Shown: positions 1 to 6,286, numbered from the stretch's first letter. The stretch: DNA of 7,893 bases from SIG459 sp045532145 (GCA_045532145.1 JAZSFJ010000035.1:1-7893); one strand, 5' to 3'. Notes: generated by a model not told the origin, from the letters alone. Numbers and translations: made by a program.

Positions 1-3000
1 AAGCTGATGAACGCTGCCGGCTATGATGTGGCAACTCTGGGCAACCACGAGTTTGACTACGGCATGGACGGTGCAATGAACGTCATCGACTGGGCAGAGT
101 ATCCCTACACCTCCAGCAACTTCTACCATGAGAAGGACGGCGTCAAGGGCGAGACTGTTCTGAAGCCCTATGTGATGTTCGAATGCGGCGCTGACAAGAT
201 CGCTTTTGTCGGCATTACCACTCCCGAATCCTTCACCAAGTCCACCCCCGCATACTTCCAGGATGCTGAGGGCAACTACATCTACGGCATCGCAGGCGGC
301 GCGGACGGCAAGGCCCTCTACGCTGCTGTTCAGAAGGCCATTGATGCTGCTTCCGCTGAGGCTGACTATGTTATCGCTCTTGGCCACCTTGGCGATGACA
401 AGGCTTCCCAGCCCTGGACCAGCGAAGAACTTATCGCAAACACCAAGGGCCTCGACGCTTTCATCGACGGCCACAGCCACTCCACCATTGAAGGAAAGTT
501 CGTTAAGGATGCTGCCGGCAACGAAGTTCTCCTCACCCAGACCGGTGAATATCTGGGCAAGATCGGCAAGATGACTATCTACGCCGACGGCAAGATCGCC
601 ACCGAGCACCTCACCTCCAACAGCTATTACGTCACTCCCGGCGCCCTTACCAAGGAAATCGAGGACGCATGGATCGCCGAAATCGACACCAAGCTTGGTG
701 AGGTCATCGGCTCCATCGACGATACCTTCGACAACTACGACGCAGAGGGCAACCGTCTCGTCCGCAAGCAGGAGACCAACACCGGCGACTTCTGCGCAGA
801 CGCTCTCTACTATCTCTTCGACAACATGGGTCTTGATGTTGACGTTGCCATCATGAACGGCGGCGGCATCCGCAACAAGGCCATCACCGGCGACATTTCT
901 TACAAGACCTGCAAGGAAATCCACACCTTCGGCAACGTTGCCTGCCTCCAGACCATCACCGGACAGCAGCTCCTCGACGCTCTCGAGTGGGGCGCACGCC
1001 AGACTCCCGATGTTGAGGTTGGCGGCTTCCTCCATGTTGCAGGCATCAAGTACACCATTGACGCTTCCGTCACCTCCACCGTTCAGGCAGACGAGAAGGG
1101 CGTCTGGACCGGCGCTCCCACCGGCGAGTACCGTGTAAAGGATGTCCAGATCCTTCAGGACGGCAAGTATGTTGACCTCGACCTCAAGGCTCAGTACAAT
1201 CTGGCCGGTTACAACTACACCCTCCGCGACCTGGGCGACGGCTTCGCCATGTTCGACGGCGCTGTGAACGTTCTTGACTACGTCATGGAAGACTACATGG
1301 TTCTGGCTAACTATGTAGAATCCTTCGAGGGCGGCAAGGTCACCGGTTATGCCGAGCCTCAGGGCCGCATCACCATCATAAACGCAGGCAGCGAGGAAGA
1401 GACTCTTGGCAAGGTCACCATCGGCGGCCTCCAGAACGACCTCTGGATGACCAAGTACGGCAACGTCTACTGCGACGCCAAGGCCGAGCTCTTCGCCAAG
1501 GAATACACCTGGGGCGACATCGTCACCGTGAAGTTCCTTGATCAGGAGCTGCAGCTCCCCGTTATCCCCACCTACTCCTACGTTGATTCCGGCAAGCCCG
1601 CCATCATCATGGGCAAGACCGACAAGGGCGCTCCCACCGGCTACATCTCCTTCGCCATCAACATGGGCAACTTCGCCGACACCTACGGCATTGCCACCAA
1701 GGGCACCGACGCCGAGGGCAACTGGTACTGGACCGCCAAGGAGGGCGTTTCCTTCCCCATCGAGATCACTTTCGAGATGTATGAGAAGGAAGGCTATCTG
1801 GGCGAATACCTCCTCCACGACCTCCAGCGCACCAATGTCCGCGAGGACTACGCCCAGCTCAGCGACGAGGAGTTTGCAAACTTCCGCCACATTGCAGGCA
1901 ATCTCTATCGCTCCTCCAGCCCCATCAATCCTGAGCTGGGCCGCAACACCTATGCCGACGCCGCCATCGAGTCTGTTGGCGTTGACACCATCGTAAACCT
2001 GGCCGACACCTATGAGGAAGCCACCGCTTACGAAGGCTATGAGGACAGCTACTATTCTCAGCAGAGCATTCTGTTCCTGGGTCTGGGCGTTGACTTCGCC
2101 GAGCAGAGCTTCAAGGACGGTCTTGCAAGCGGTCTCAGCCTTATCGCCATGAACGAGGGCACCTATCTCATCCACTGCACCGAGGGCAAGGACCGCGCAG
2201 GCTTCGTCTCCGCAGTGCTTGAGTGCCTCATCGGCTGGAGCTATGATGAGGTCATTGCCGACTACATGACCACCTACTACAACTACTACGGCGTAGAGCC
2301 CGGCACCGACAAGTACGAGGCCATCGCAAACAGCAACATAATCAAGAGCCTCACCGCCGCCTTCGAGGTGGAAGATCTGGCTTCCGCAGATCTGGCAGCC
2401 GAGGCAAGAGAGTATATCAAGTCCATCGGTCTCACCGACCTTGATATCGACAACCTCATCGCAAACATCACCGGCGAGAAAGTTCCCTTCGCCGATGTTG
2501 ACCCCGACGCATGGTATGCCGAAGCCGTTGACTACGTGGTCTCCTGCGGCTACATGAACGGCATTTCCGACACCGAGTTTGCTCCCAAGGCAACTATGAC
2601 CCGCGCCATGCTGGCCACCATCCTCTACCGCATGAGAGGCGAGCCCGCCGTTGAGGCCGCCGCTCAGTTCGAGGACGTTGCCGAGGGCAAGTGGTACTCC
2701 AATGCCATCGCATGGGCCGCCGCAGAGGGCATCGTCACCGGCTACAGCGACAAGTACTTCGGCACCAATGACGCCGTGACCCGCGAGCAGTTCGTCACCA
2801 TGATCTATCGCTATGTTGACTCTCTCGGCCTCATCTCCAATGACGGCGTTGCACTTGACCAGTTTACCGACGCTGACGAAGTGAGCGCATGGGCAGTGGA
2901 TGCTGTGAAGTGGGCAGTAGGCGCCGGTATCATCGAGGGCAACCCCGACGGCAGCTTCAACCCCAAGGGCACCGCAAGCCGTGCAGAAGCCGCAGTCATG

Positions 3001-3015
3001 TTTGACCGCATGTAA
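1..3015 (+). CDS. Surface-anchored 5'-nucleotidase / tyrosine-phosphatase-like fusion with three SLH domains (5' end outside window)
   Basis: The frame is open from base 1, so the true start and signal peptide lie upstream. Residues are counted from the Met codon at base 7. GNHEFDYG (12-19), GHLGDD (126-131) and DGHSHS (154-159) are calcineurin-like metallophosphoesterase metal motifs. Residues about 229-455 match the 5'-nucleotidase C domain, with NGGGIR at 284-289 and a substrate-loop-like NYTLRDLGDGF at 404-414. Residues about 475-600 resemble the C-terminal beta-barrel of SAM hydroxide adenosyltransferases (YGNVYCD at 484; GYISFAINMGN at 545); this is less certain. Residues about 620-790 are a Y_phosphatase3-type phosphatase with LYRSS (633) and the loop HCTEGKDRAG (C724, R730). 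Three SLH repeats (about 826-880, 887-943, 951-1002) imply non-covalent cell-wall anchoring. The likely role is extracellular removal of phosphate from nucleotides and a second phospho-substrate. Substrates are inferred. The gene ends in its own terminator. Confidence 0.88.
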   Translation, partial: KLMNAAGYDVATLGNHEFDYGMDGAMNVIDWAEYPYTSSNFYHEKDGVKGETVLKPYVMFECGADKIAFVGITTPESFTKSTPAYFQDAEGNYIYGIAGGADGKALYAAVQKAIDAASAEADYVIALGHLGDDKASQPWTSEELIANTKGLDAFIDGHSHSTIEGKFVKDAAGNEVLLTQTGEYLGKIGKMTIYADGKIATEHLTSNSYYVTPGALTKEIEDAWIAEIDTKLGEVIGSIDDTFDNYDAEGNRLVRKQETNTGDFCADALYYLFDNMGLDVDVAIMNGGGIRNKAITGDISYKTCKEIHTFGNVACLQTITGQQLLDALEWGARQTPDVEVGGFLHVAGIKYTIDASVTSTVQADEKGVWTGAPTGEYRVKDVQILQDGKYVDLDLKAQYNLAGYNYTLRDLGDGFAMFDGAVNVLDYVMEDYMVLANYVESFEGGKVTGYAEPQGRITIINAGSEEETLGKVTIGGLQNDLWMTKYGNVYCDAKAELFAKEYTWGDIVTVKFLDQELQLPVIPTYSYVDSGKPAIIMGKTDKGAPTGYISFAINMGNFADTYGIATKGTDAEGNWYWTAKEGVSFPIEITFEMYEKEGYLGEYLLHDLQRTNVREDYAQLSDEEFANFRHIAGNLYRSSSPINPELGRNTYADAAIESVGVDTIVNLADTYEEATAYEGYEDSYYSQQSILFLGLGVDFAEQSFKDGLASGLSLIAMNEGTYLIHCTEGKDRAGFVSAVLECLIGWSYDEVIADYMTTYYNYYGVEPGTDKYEAIANSNIIKSLTAAFEVEDLASADLAAEAREYIKSIGLTDLDIDNLIANITGEKVPFADVDPDAWYAEAVDYVVSCGYMNGISDTEFAPKATMTRAMLATILYRMRGEPAVEAAAQFEDVAEGKWYSNAIAWAAAEGIVTGYSDKYFGTNDAVTREQFVTMIYRYVDSLGLISNDGVALDQFTDADEVSAWAVDAVKWAVGAGIIEGNPDGSFNPKGTASRAEAAVMFDRM

Positions 3016-3052
3016 GGCGAAACAGCGCATCAGCAGTAACTAAATAAACCCC

Positions 3053-3087
3053 AAGGGGCTGTGCATTTTTGCACAGCCCCTTTTTTT
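3053..3087 (+). terminator. Rho-independent terminator of the surface nucleotidase gene
   Basis: A perfect 12-bp stem (AAGGGGCTGTGC, 3053-3064, pairing with 3071-3082) has a 6-nt loop and runs into a T tract ending at 3087. It lies 38 bases after the stop codon and separates this gene from psuK. Confidence 0.93.
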
Positions 3088-3127
3088 GTAATGGCGCGCC
3101 GGGGGCGACGCGCCCTACGGGTGCGCG

Positions 3128-3154
3128 GTATGTGTACGTACACCGTCGTAGGGG
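3128..3154 (+). repeat. 27-bp direct repeat, copy 1, with 12-bp palindrome GTGTACGTACAC
   Basis: This unit starts GTATGTGTACGTACACCG and runs into the GTAGGGG head of the module at 3148. The second copy, at 3216-3242, differs at one base. The perfect palindrome is at 3132-3143. Confidence 0.85.
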
Positions 3155-3215
3155 ACGGCCTCCCGGACGTCCCGTTTTGTAGGGGCGGACCGTTGTGTCC
3201 GCCCGTTTTGCGGCA

Positions 3216-3242
3216 GTATGTGTACGTACACCGTTGTAGGGG
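3216..3242 (+). repeat. 27-bp direct repeat, copy 2, with 12-bp palindrome GTGTACGTACAC
   Basis: This is the second copy of the 3128-3154 unit, 88 bases downstream, and again sits directly before a GTAGGGG module (3236). The palindrome is at 3220-3231. The shared left flank suggests that the palindrome and the module were duplicated as one block. Confidence 0.85.
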
Positions 3243-3270
3243 CGTCCTGTGGTCGCCCGCAAGGGGAAAC

Positions 3271-3304
3271 GGATTGCCACGTCGCTAAAGCTCCTCGCAA
3301 TGAC
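3271..3304. repeat. Short ATTGC...GCAAT-ended dispersed-repeat-like hairpin
   Basis: ATTGC at 3273-3277 pairs with GCAAT at 3297-3301 around an imperfect stem (CCACGTCGC against CTCCTC). It has no GTAG head, so it is a different repeat type from its neighbours. From memory, similar 'ATTGCCACG...CGCAATGAC' sequences are common between genes of gut Clostridia. Only one copy is present here. Confidence 0.5.
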
Positions 3305-3497
3305 GGAGGGTATTTATCGTAGGGCAGCCCGTGGCCGGACCCCCGCGCGCCGCGAATTTCTGCCACACAACTCGCGGGCGGACACAGCGGTCCGCCCCTA
3401 CAAGCATAATGTCGGGCGCACCCGTAGGGCGCGATGACCTCATCGCGCCGCTCTTGCAGGCTGAGGGCACACACAGCGTTTTTTATACTCTTCTCCC

Positions 3498-3525
3498 TTG
3501 ACTTTTCGTCAAAAGCAAATACAAT
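3498..3525 (+). promoter_or_regulatory. Predicted sigma-70/sigma-A promoter of psuKG, overlapping a small inverted repeat
   Basis: A -35 box TTGACT (3498-3503) and a -10 box TACAAT (3520-3525) are separated by 16 bases, each matching 5 of 6 consensus positions. The psuK start lies 30 bases after the -10 box. TTGACTTTTCGTCAA (3498-3512) is a 5-bp inverted repeat covering the -35 box and could be an operator. No regulator gene is present nearby to support that. Confidence 0.6.
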
Positions 3526-3540
3526 TGAAGTAGTATACAA

Positions 3541-3548
3541 AAAGGAGG
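3541..3548 (+). promoter_or_regulatory. Ribosome binding site that fixes the GTG start of psuK
   Basis: AAAGGAGG lies 7 bases before the GTG at 3556. This supports the GTG over any later Met, because the PfkB N-terminal strand (YVAVIGAINIDI) begins almost at once. Confidence 0.9.
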
Positions 3549-3555
3549 CAGCGCC

Positions 3556-4455
3556 GTGTCAGACTCCTATGTAGCCGTTATTGGCGCAATAAATATCGAC
3601 ATTTGGGGTAAAAGCAGCTCCATCCTGATACTCAAAGACTCCAACCCCGGCGAGATAAGCTATTCCTTCGGGGGCGTGGGCCGGAACATTGCCCACAATC
3701 TCTGCCTCATGGGGCAGAAAGTGAGTATGCTCACCGCCATAGGCGACGACCACTGGGCCCCTCAGGTCCGGGCCGCCTGCGCCGACATCGGCATTGACCT
3801 GAGCCACGCCTTCCATGTGCCCGGAGCCCGGACGGGGACTTATCTGGCCCTCAGCGGCCCCGACGGAGACATGGCCATAGGTCTCAGCGACATGGCAATC
3901 GCGGAGGCCATAAGCCCCGAGGTGATTTTGCGGGAGCTCCCATTCCTCAACGCCGCAAAACTTGTGGTGGTGGACGGCAATCTCAGCCCGGAGACCATTG
4001 AGTGCATCTGCCAGAATGTCACCGCCCCCATTTTTGCCGACCCCGTGTCTGTAACCAAGGGTCGGAAGTTCCTGCCCTATCTTGATAAACTCCACACCTT
4101 CAAGCCCAACAGCCTGGAGGCCGAGAGCCTCACCGGCACAGCTGACCCTGAGTCCGCTGCAGCGGAGCTTGTTCGCCGGGGCGTGAAGCAGGCTTTTGTC
4201 AGCGACGGCCCGGGAGGAATCGTGGTTGCCGATGCTCAGGAGATTTTCCGTGTACCCTGCCTTCCCACGGCGCTCATAAACGCCACCGGCGGCGGCGACG
4301 CTGTGATGGCTGCACTCTGCGACAGCTTCTGCCGGGGCTTTGACAAGCTAACCACCGCCCGCCGGGCCATGGCCGCAGGAGCCATAGCCGTGGAGGCCCC
4401 GGAGACCATCAGCCCCCTGATGAGCGCCGAGGCTATTGAGGCGAGGATAAAATAA
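3556..4455 (+). CDS. psuK: Pseudouridine kinase, PfkB sugar-kinase family
   Basis: This protein of 299 residues starts at GTG. It is expected to phosphorylate pseudouridine with ATP to pseudouridine 5'-phosphate in the cytoplasm, the first step of pseudouridine breakdown. Visible PfkB features are the N-terminal GAINIDI (10-16), the glycine-rich substrate motif GGVGRNIAHN (39-48), KPNSLEAESLTG (183-194) and the nucleotide/anion-hole motif NATGGGDA (242-249), with D248 as the predicted catalytic base. SDGPGGI (216-222) fits the ATP-binding region. Motifs alone would allow another PfkB nucleoside or sugar kinase; the psuG gene next door makes pseudouridine the best substrate. The order psuK-psuG matches E. 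coli, but no transporter gene (psuT) follows. A promoter at 3498-3525 probably drives both genes. Confidence 0.88.
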   Translation: MSDSYVAVIGAINIDIWGKSSSILILKDSNPGEISYSFGGVGRNIAHNLCLMGQKVSMLTAIGDDHWAPQVRAACADIGIDLSHAFHVPGARTGTYLALSGPDGDMAIGLSDMAIAEAISPEVILRELPFLNAAKLVVVDGNLSPETIECICQNVTAPIFADPVSVTKGRKFLPYLDKLHTFKPNSLEAESLTGTADPESAAAELVRRGVKQAFVSDGPGGIVVADAQEIFRVPCLPTALINATGGGDAVMAALCDSFCRGFDKLTTARRAMAAGAIAVEAPETISPLMSAEAIEARIK

Positions 4456-4466
4456 CAGTACATCCC

Positions 4467-4574
4467 AAAGCCTCCCCTTCCAGGGGAGGTGGCCGAGCAA
4501 AGCGAGGCCGGAGAGGTTCTAAGCTACCTCTCAGTCACGGCTAAGGCCGTGCCAGCTCCCCTAAAAGGGGAGCC
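4467..4574. repeat. Multi-hairpin intergenic repeat between psuK and psuG
   Basis: Four tight hairpins lie in tandem: CCTCCCCT/AGGGGAGG (4471-4489), GAGAGGT/ACCTCTC (4511-4532), CACGGC/GCCGTG (4536-4551) and GCTCCCCT/AGGGGAGC (4555-4573). A weaker GGCC/GGCC pair sits at 4491-4509. The ends (AGCCTCCCCT and AGGGGAGCC) are near inverted repeats, as in a MITE-like unit. A related end is found at 6136-6190. No T tract follows the last stem, so it should not terminate transcription; it may affect mRNA stability or the psuK:psuG expression ratio. Confidence 0.75.
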
Positions 4575-4601
4575 AATAAGGTAATATATTTTTTCAATAT
4601 T

Positions 4602-4607
4602 GGAGGA
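4602..4607 (+). promoter_or_regulatory. Ribosome binding site of psuG
   Basis: GGAGGA lies 6 bases before the ATG at 4614. It comes directly after the intergenic repeat and an AT-rich stretch (4580-4600). Confidence 0.88.
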
Positions 4608-4613
4608 CCACAA

Positions 4614-5525
4614 ATGAACAAATATCTGGACATCGCCCCCGAAGTAAAGGAAGCTCTGGACGCCGGAAAGCCCGTTGTCGCCCTTGAAAGTACCATCATT
4701 TCCCACGGTATGCCCTACCCCCAGAACGTTGAGACCGCTCTGAATGTTGAGCGCATCATCCGGGACAACGGCGCCGTTCCCGCCACCATCGCCATCATCG
4801 GAGGCCGCCTGAAAGCCGGTCTCAGCCCCGAAGAGATAGAATATGTGGGCAAAAACGGCGCTAAGGCCGCCAAGGCCAGCCGCCGCGACCTGCCCGTTCT
4901 CGTTGCCCGCGGCGCAGACGGCGCCACCACCGTTACCACCACCATGATAATTGCCCACATGGCAGGCATCAAGGTTTTCGCCACCGGCGGCATCGGCGGC
5001 GTACACCGTGGCGCAGAGACCACCATGGACATCTCCGCCGACCTTGAAGAGCTGGGCCAGACCCCCGTTATGGTTGTCTGCGCAGGCGCAAAGAGCATTC
5101 TGGACATCGGCCTCACTCTTGAGTATCTGGAGACCAAGGGCGTTCCCGTCATCGGCTTCGGCACCAGCGAGCTCCCCGCCTTCTACACCCGCCACAGCGG
5201 CTTCGGCGTGGACTACCGCATTGACACTCCCGAGGAGCTGGCCGCCGCCTTCGCTGCCCAGCGCGAGATGGGCCTGCAGAGTGGTATGCTGGTTGCAAAC
5301 CCCATCCCCGAGGAGTATTCCATGGACGAGGACGTAATAAACACCGCCATTGCCAAGGCCGTTGCCGAGTGCGAGGCTCTGGGCATCCACGGCAAGGCCA
5401 CCACCCCCTTCCTCCTTGCCAAGGTCAAGGAGCTCACCGGCGGTGACAGTCTGGACAGCAATATCCAGCTTGTGTACAACAATGCCCGCCTGGCAGCCCA
5501 GACCGCAGTAGCGCTGAGCAAGTAA
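4614..5525 (+). CDS. psuG: Pseudouridine-5'-phosphate glycosidase
   Basis: This protein has 303 residues, close to the E. coli enzyme (about 312). It cleaves the C-C glycosidic bond of pseudouridine 5'-phosphate to uracil and ribose 5-phosphate, and belongs to the PsuG/indigoidine-synthase-A family. It follows the family sequence almost end to end: VVALESTIISHGMPYPQN (21-38), GAVPATIAIIGG (53-64), SRRDLP (89-94), FATGGIGGVHRGAE (122-135), VVCAGAKSILD (154-164), VANPIPE (227-233), TPFLLAKV (264-271) and GGDSLDSNIQLV (277-288). Aligned by eye to the remembered E. coli sequence, the active-site residues are kept: E25, K87, K160 (Schiff-base lysine), the metal ligand D143 and N283. It follows psuK by 158 bases holding a repeat. 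A strong terminator lies downstream. Confidence 0.97.
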   Translation: MNKYLDIAPEVKEALDAGKPVVALESTIISHGMPYPQNVETALNVERIIRDNGAVPATIAIIGGRLKAGLSPEEIEYVGKNGAKAAKASRRDLPVLVARGADGATTVTTTMIIAHMAGIKVFATGGIGGVHRGAETTMDISADLEELGQTPVMVVCAGAKSILDIGLTLEYLETKGVPVIGFGTSELPAFYTRHSGFGVDYRIDTPEELAAAFAAQREMGLQSGMLVANPIPEEYSMDEDVINTAIAKAVAECEALGIHGKATTPFLLAKVKELTGGDSLDSNIQLVYNNARLAAQTAVALSK

Positions 5526-5545
5526 GGTTTTTTGATAATATACGC

Positions 5546-5584
5546 AAAAGCAGCCCCGACAAAAAGTCGGGGCTGCTTTTGTTT
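5546..5584 (+). terminator. Rho-independent terminator of psuKG
   Basis: A perfect 15-bp stem (AAAAGCAGCCCCGAC, 5546-5560, with 5566-5580) has an AAAAA loop and ends in TTTTGTTT. It starts 21 bases after the psuG stop codon. The A/T flanks make it potentially bidirectional. Confidence 0.95.
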
Positions 5585-5614
5585 CGGCGGGACGTCCGGA
5601 GGCCGTCCCCTACA

Positions 5615-5736
5615 CGCATATTGTTTGCGCGGTTTTCGTAGGGGCCGGCGTCCCCGACGGCCCGTCAATATGCTATACCCATTGTGGGCGGACACGCCGG
5701 TCCGCCCCTACATCCATAACATCAGGCGCTTTCGTA
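5615..5736 (+). repeat. 122-bp direct repeat block, copy A
   Basis: This block pairs with 5941-6061 at roughly 89% identity by eye (about 12 substitutions and one 1-base gap). It contains two opposed GTAG modules, the spacer AATATGC-T-TACCCATTGT, and a tail CATCCATAAC-ATCAGGCG. Related tail sequence follows the module at 3375-3401. Confidence 0.88.
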
Positions 5737-5940
5737 GGGCGGGGTGACCTCACCCCGCCGCATATTTGCGTTTTCCCATTTATATGCCCTGTAGGGAGCG
5801 GTCTTGACCGTTCCGAATGGCGGCGGGAGCAAGCCCCCGCCCTACGGGGGGCAGCACAGATTTTGCCGCGCAATAATTTCAGCCTGCTGTGGCGCGCCGG
5901 GTCGTCGCGCCCTACGGGGGGGTGCATAACCGCTGGCAGG

Positions 5941-6061
5941 CGCATATTATTTACACGGTTTCCGTAGGGGTCGGCGTCCCCGCCGGCCCGCAATATGCTT
6001 TACCCATTGTAGGCGGACACGCCGGTCCGCCCCTACATCCATAATGTCAGGCGATTCCGTA
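5941..6061 (+). repeat. 122-bp direct repeat block, copy B (121 bp)
   Basis: This is the second copy of the 5615-5736 block, 326 bases downstream. It lacks one T after GGCCCG and then diverges where copy A continues into the 5734-5760 module. Confidence 0.88.
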
Positions 6062-6135
6062 TTTACCCCAATTATGCCGTAGGGGCGACCTGCGGTCGCC
6101 CGCCCCCCCAACCGCCCACGGTGAATCTGACAATC

Positions 6136-6193
6136 CCTCAGTCAAAAATCTTATGATTTTTGACAGCTCCCTTTACACAAGGGAGCCTTTAAA
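6136..6193. repeat. Two-hairpin repeat related to the psuK-psuG intergenic element
   Basis: A perfect 10-bp stem GTCAAAAATC/GATTTTTGAC (6141-6164) is followed by GCTCCCTT/AAGGGAGC (6166-6186). The framework CTCAGTCA-stem-TG-C-CAGCTCCC-loop-GGGAGCC is the same as at 4530-4574, but the first stem has a different sequence. The last 19 bases (6175-6193) recur exactly at 6287-6305. Confidence 0.7.
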
Positions 6194-6286
6194 CTGCGTC
6201 AAAAGCCACCCGCTTCCCTCCTCGCGGCATAGCCGCTGCGGTCGGTGGCTAAAAACATGCCACTGGCATGTTTTCTTTACGCCCCG
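6194..6286. repeat. Hairpin-rich 93-bp segment between exact 19-bp direct repeats
   Basis: The segment holds AGCCACC/GGTGGCT (6204-6250), a central GCGGC/GCCGC hairpin, and a perfect 10-bp stem AAAACATGCC/GGCATGTTTT (6252-6274) with a 3-base loop and TTTTCTTT on the plus strand. It is bounded by ACACAAGGGAGCCTTTAAA at 6175-6193 and 6287-6305. From memory, a very similar sequence recurs in gut Clostridia and yields spurious small ORFs. I read it as a separate dispersed repeat inserted into, or duplicated with, the 6136-6193 element. Confidence 0.6.

Larger units (their letters stand above)
3093..3450. repeat. Cluster 1 of GTAG-headed palindromic (REP-like) modules
   Basis: This stretch has no credible gene and holds about seven short modules. 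Each starts with GTAG (CTAC if inverted), followed by G-rich sequence, a short loop and the complementary C-rich arm. Modules: 3093-3118 (-), 3148-3174 (+), 3179-3205 (+), 3236-3259 (+), 3319-3343 (+, degenerate stem), 3375-3401 (-) and 3424-3450 (+). Modules 3179-3205 and 3375-3401 are inverted copies differing at one position. The GTAG head beside an imperfect palindrome is the known layout of REP elements recognised by RAYT transposases. No RAYT gene is in the window. The assignment to REPs is inferred from architecture. Confidence 0.8.
5588..6102. repeat. Cluster 2 of GTAG-headed palindromic (REP-like) modules
   Basis: No gene is visible here. Ten modules of the same family as at 3093-3450 occur: 5588-5613 (-), 5638-5664 (+), 5685-5711 (-), 5734-5760 (+), 5791-5815 (+), 5821-5845 (-), 5891-5915 (-), 5964-5990 (+), 6010-6036 (-) and 6079-6102 (+). 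They often sit in opposed pairs (5638/5685, 5964/6010), like the paired REPs of BIME elements. Module 5588-5613 is the inverse of 3148-3174 apart from one base, and 5891-5915 resembles 3093-3118, so the two clusters share subtypes. The whole lies between convergent operons. Confidence 0.82.

Noticed and set aside
3115..3540. Minus-strand 141-codon open frame in the first repeat cluster
   Set aside because: Its translation is made of the palindromic repeats read as protein and runs over the psuK promoter. Such frames are typical spurious calls over dispersed repeats.
3559..4095. Minus-strand 178-codon open frame
   Set aside because: It is antisense to psuK; no motif and no sensible ribosome site.
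4580..4600. Separate promoter for psuG in the AT-rich stretch
   Set aside because: A TAATAT-like -10 can be drawn, but no -35 box lies at a proper distance because the repeat hairpin occupies that place.
4524..5390. Minus-strand 288-codon open frame antisense to psuG
   Set aside because: It lies opposite a gene with end-to-end family conservation, has glycine/alanine-rich low-complexity composition, and is a shadow of psuG codon bias.
3093..6102. CRISPR array
   Set aside because: The repeats differ in sequence and orientation, have irregular spacing, share spacer sequence between copies, and are interrupted by genes; no cas gene is present.
6252..6280. Plus-strand terminator at the AAAACATGCC/GGCATGTTTT hairpin
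   Set aside because: The stem and T-rich tail are terminator-like, but no plus-strand gene ends nearby (psuG already has a strong one), and it appears to be part of a dispersed repeat.
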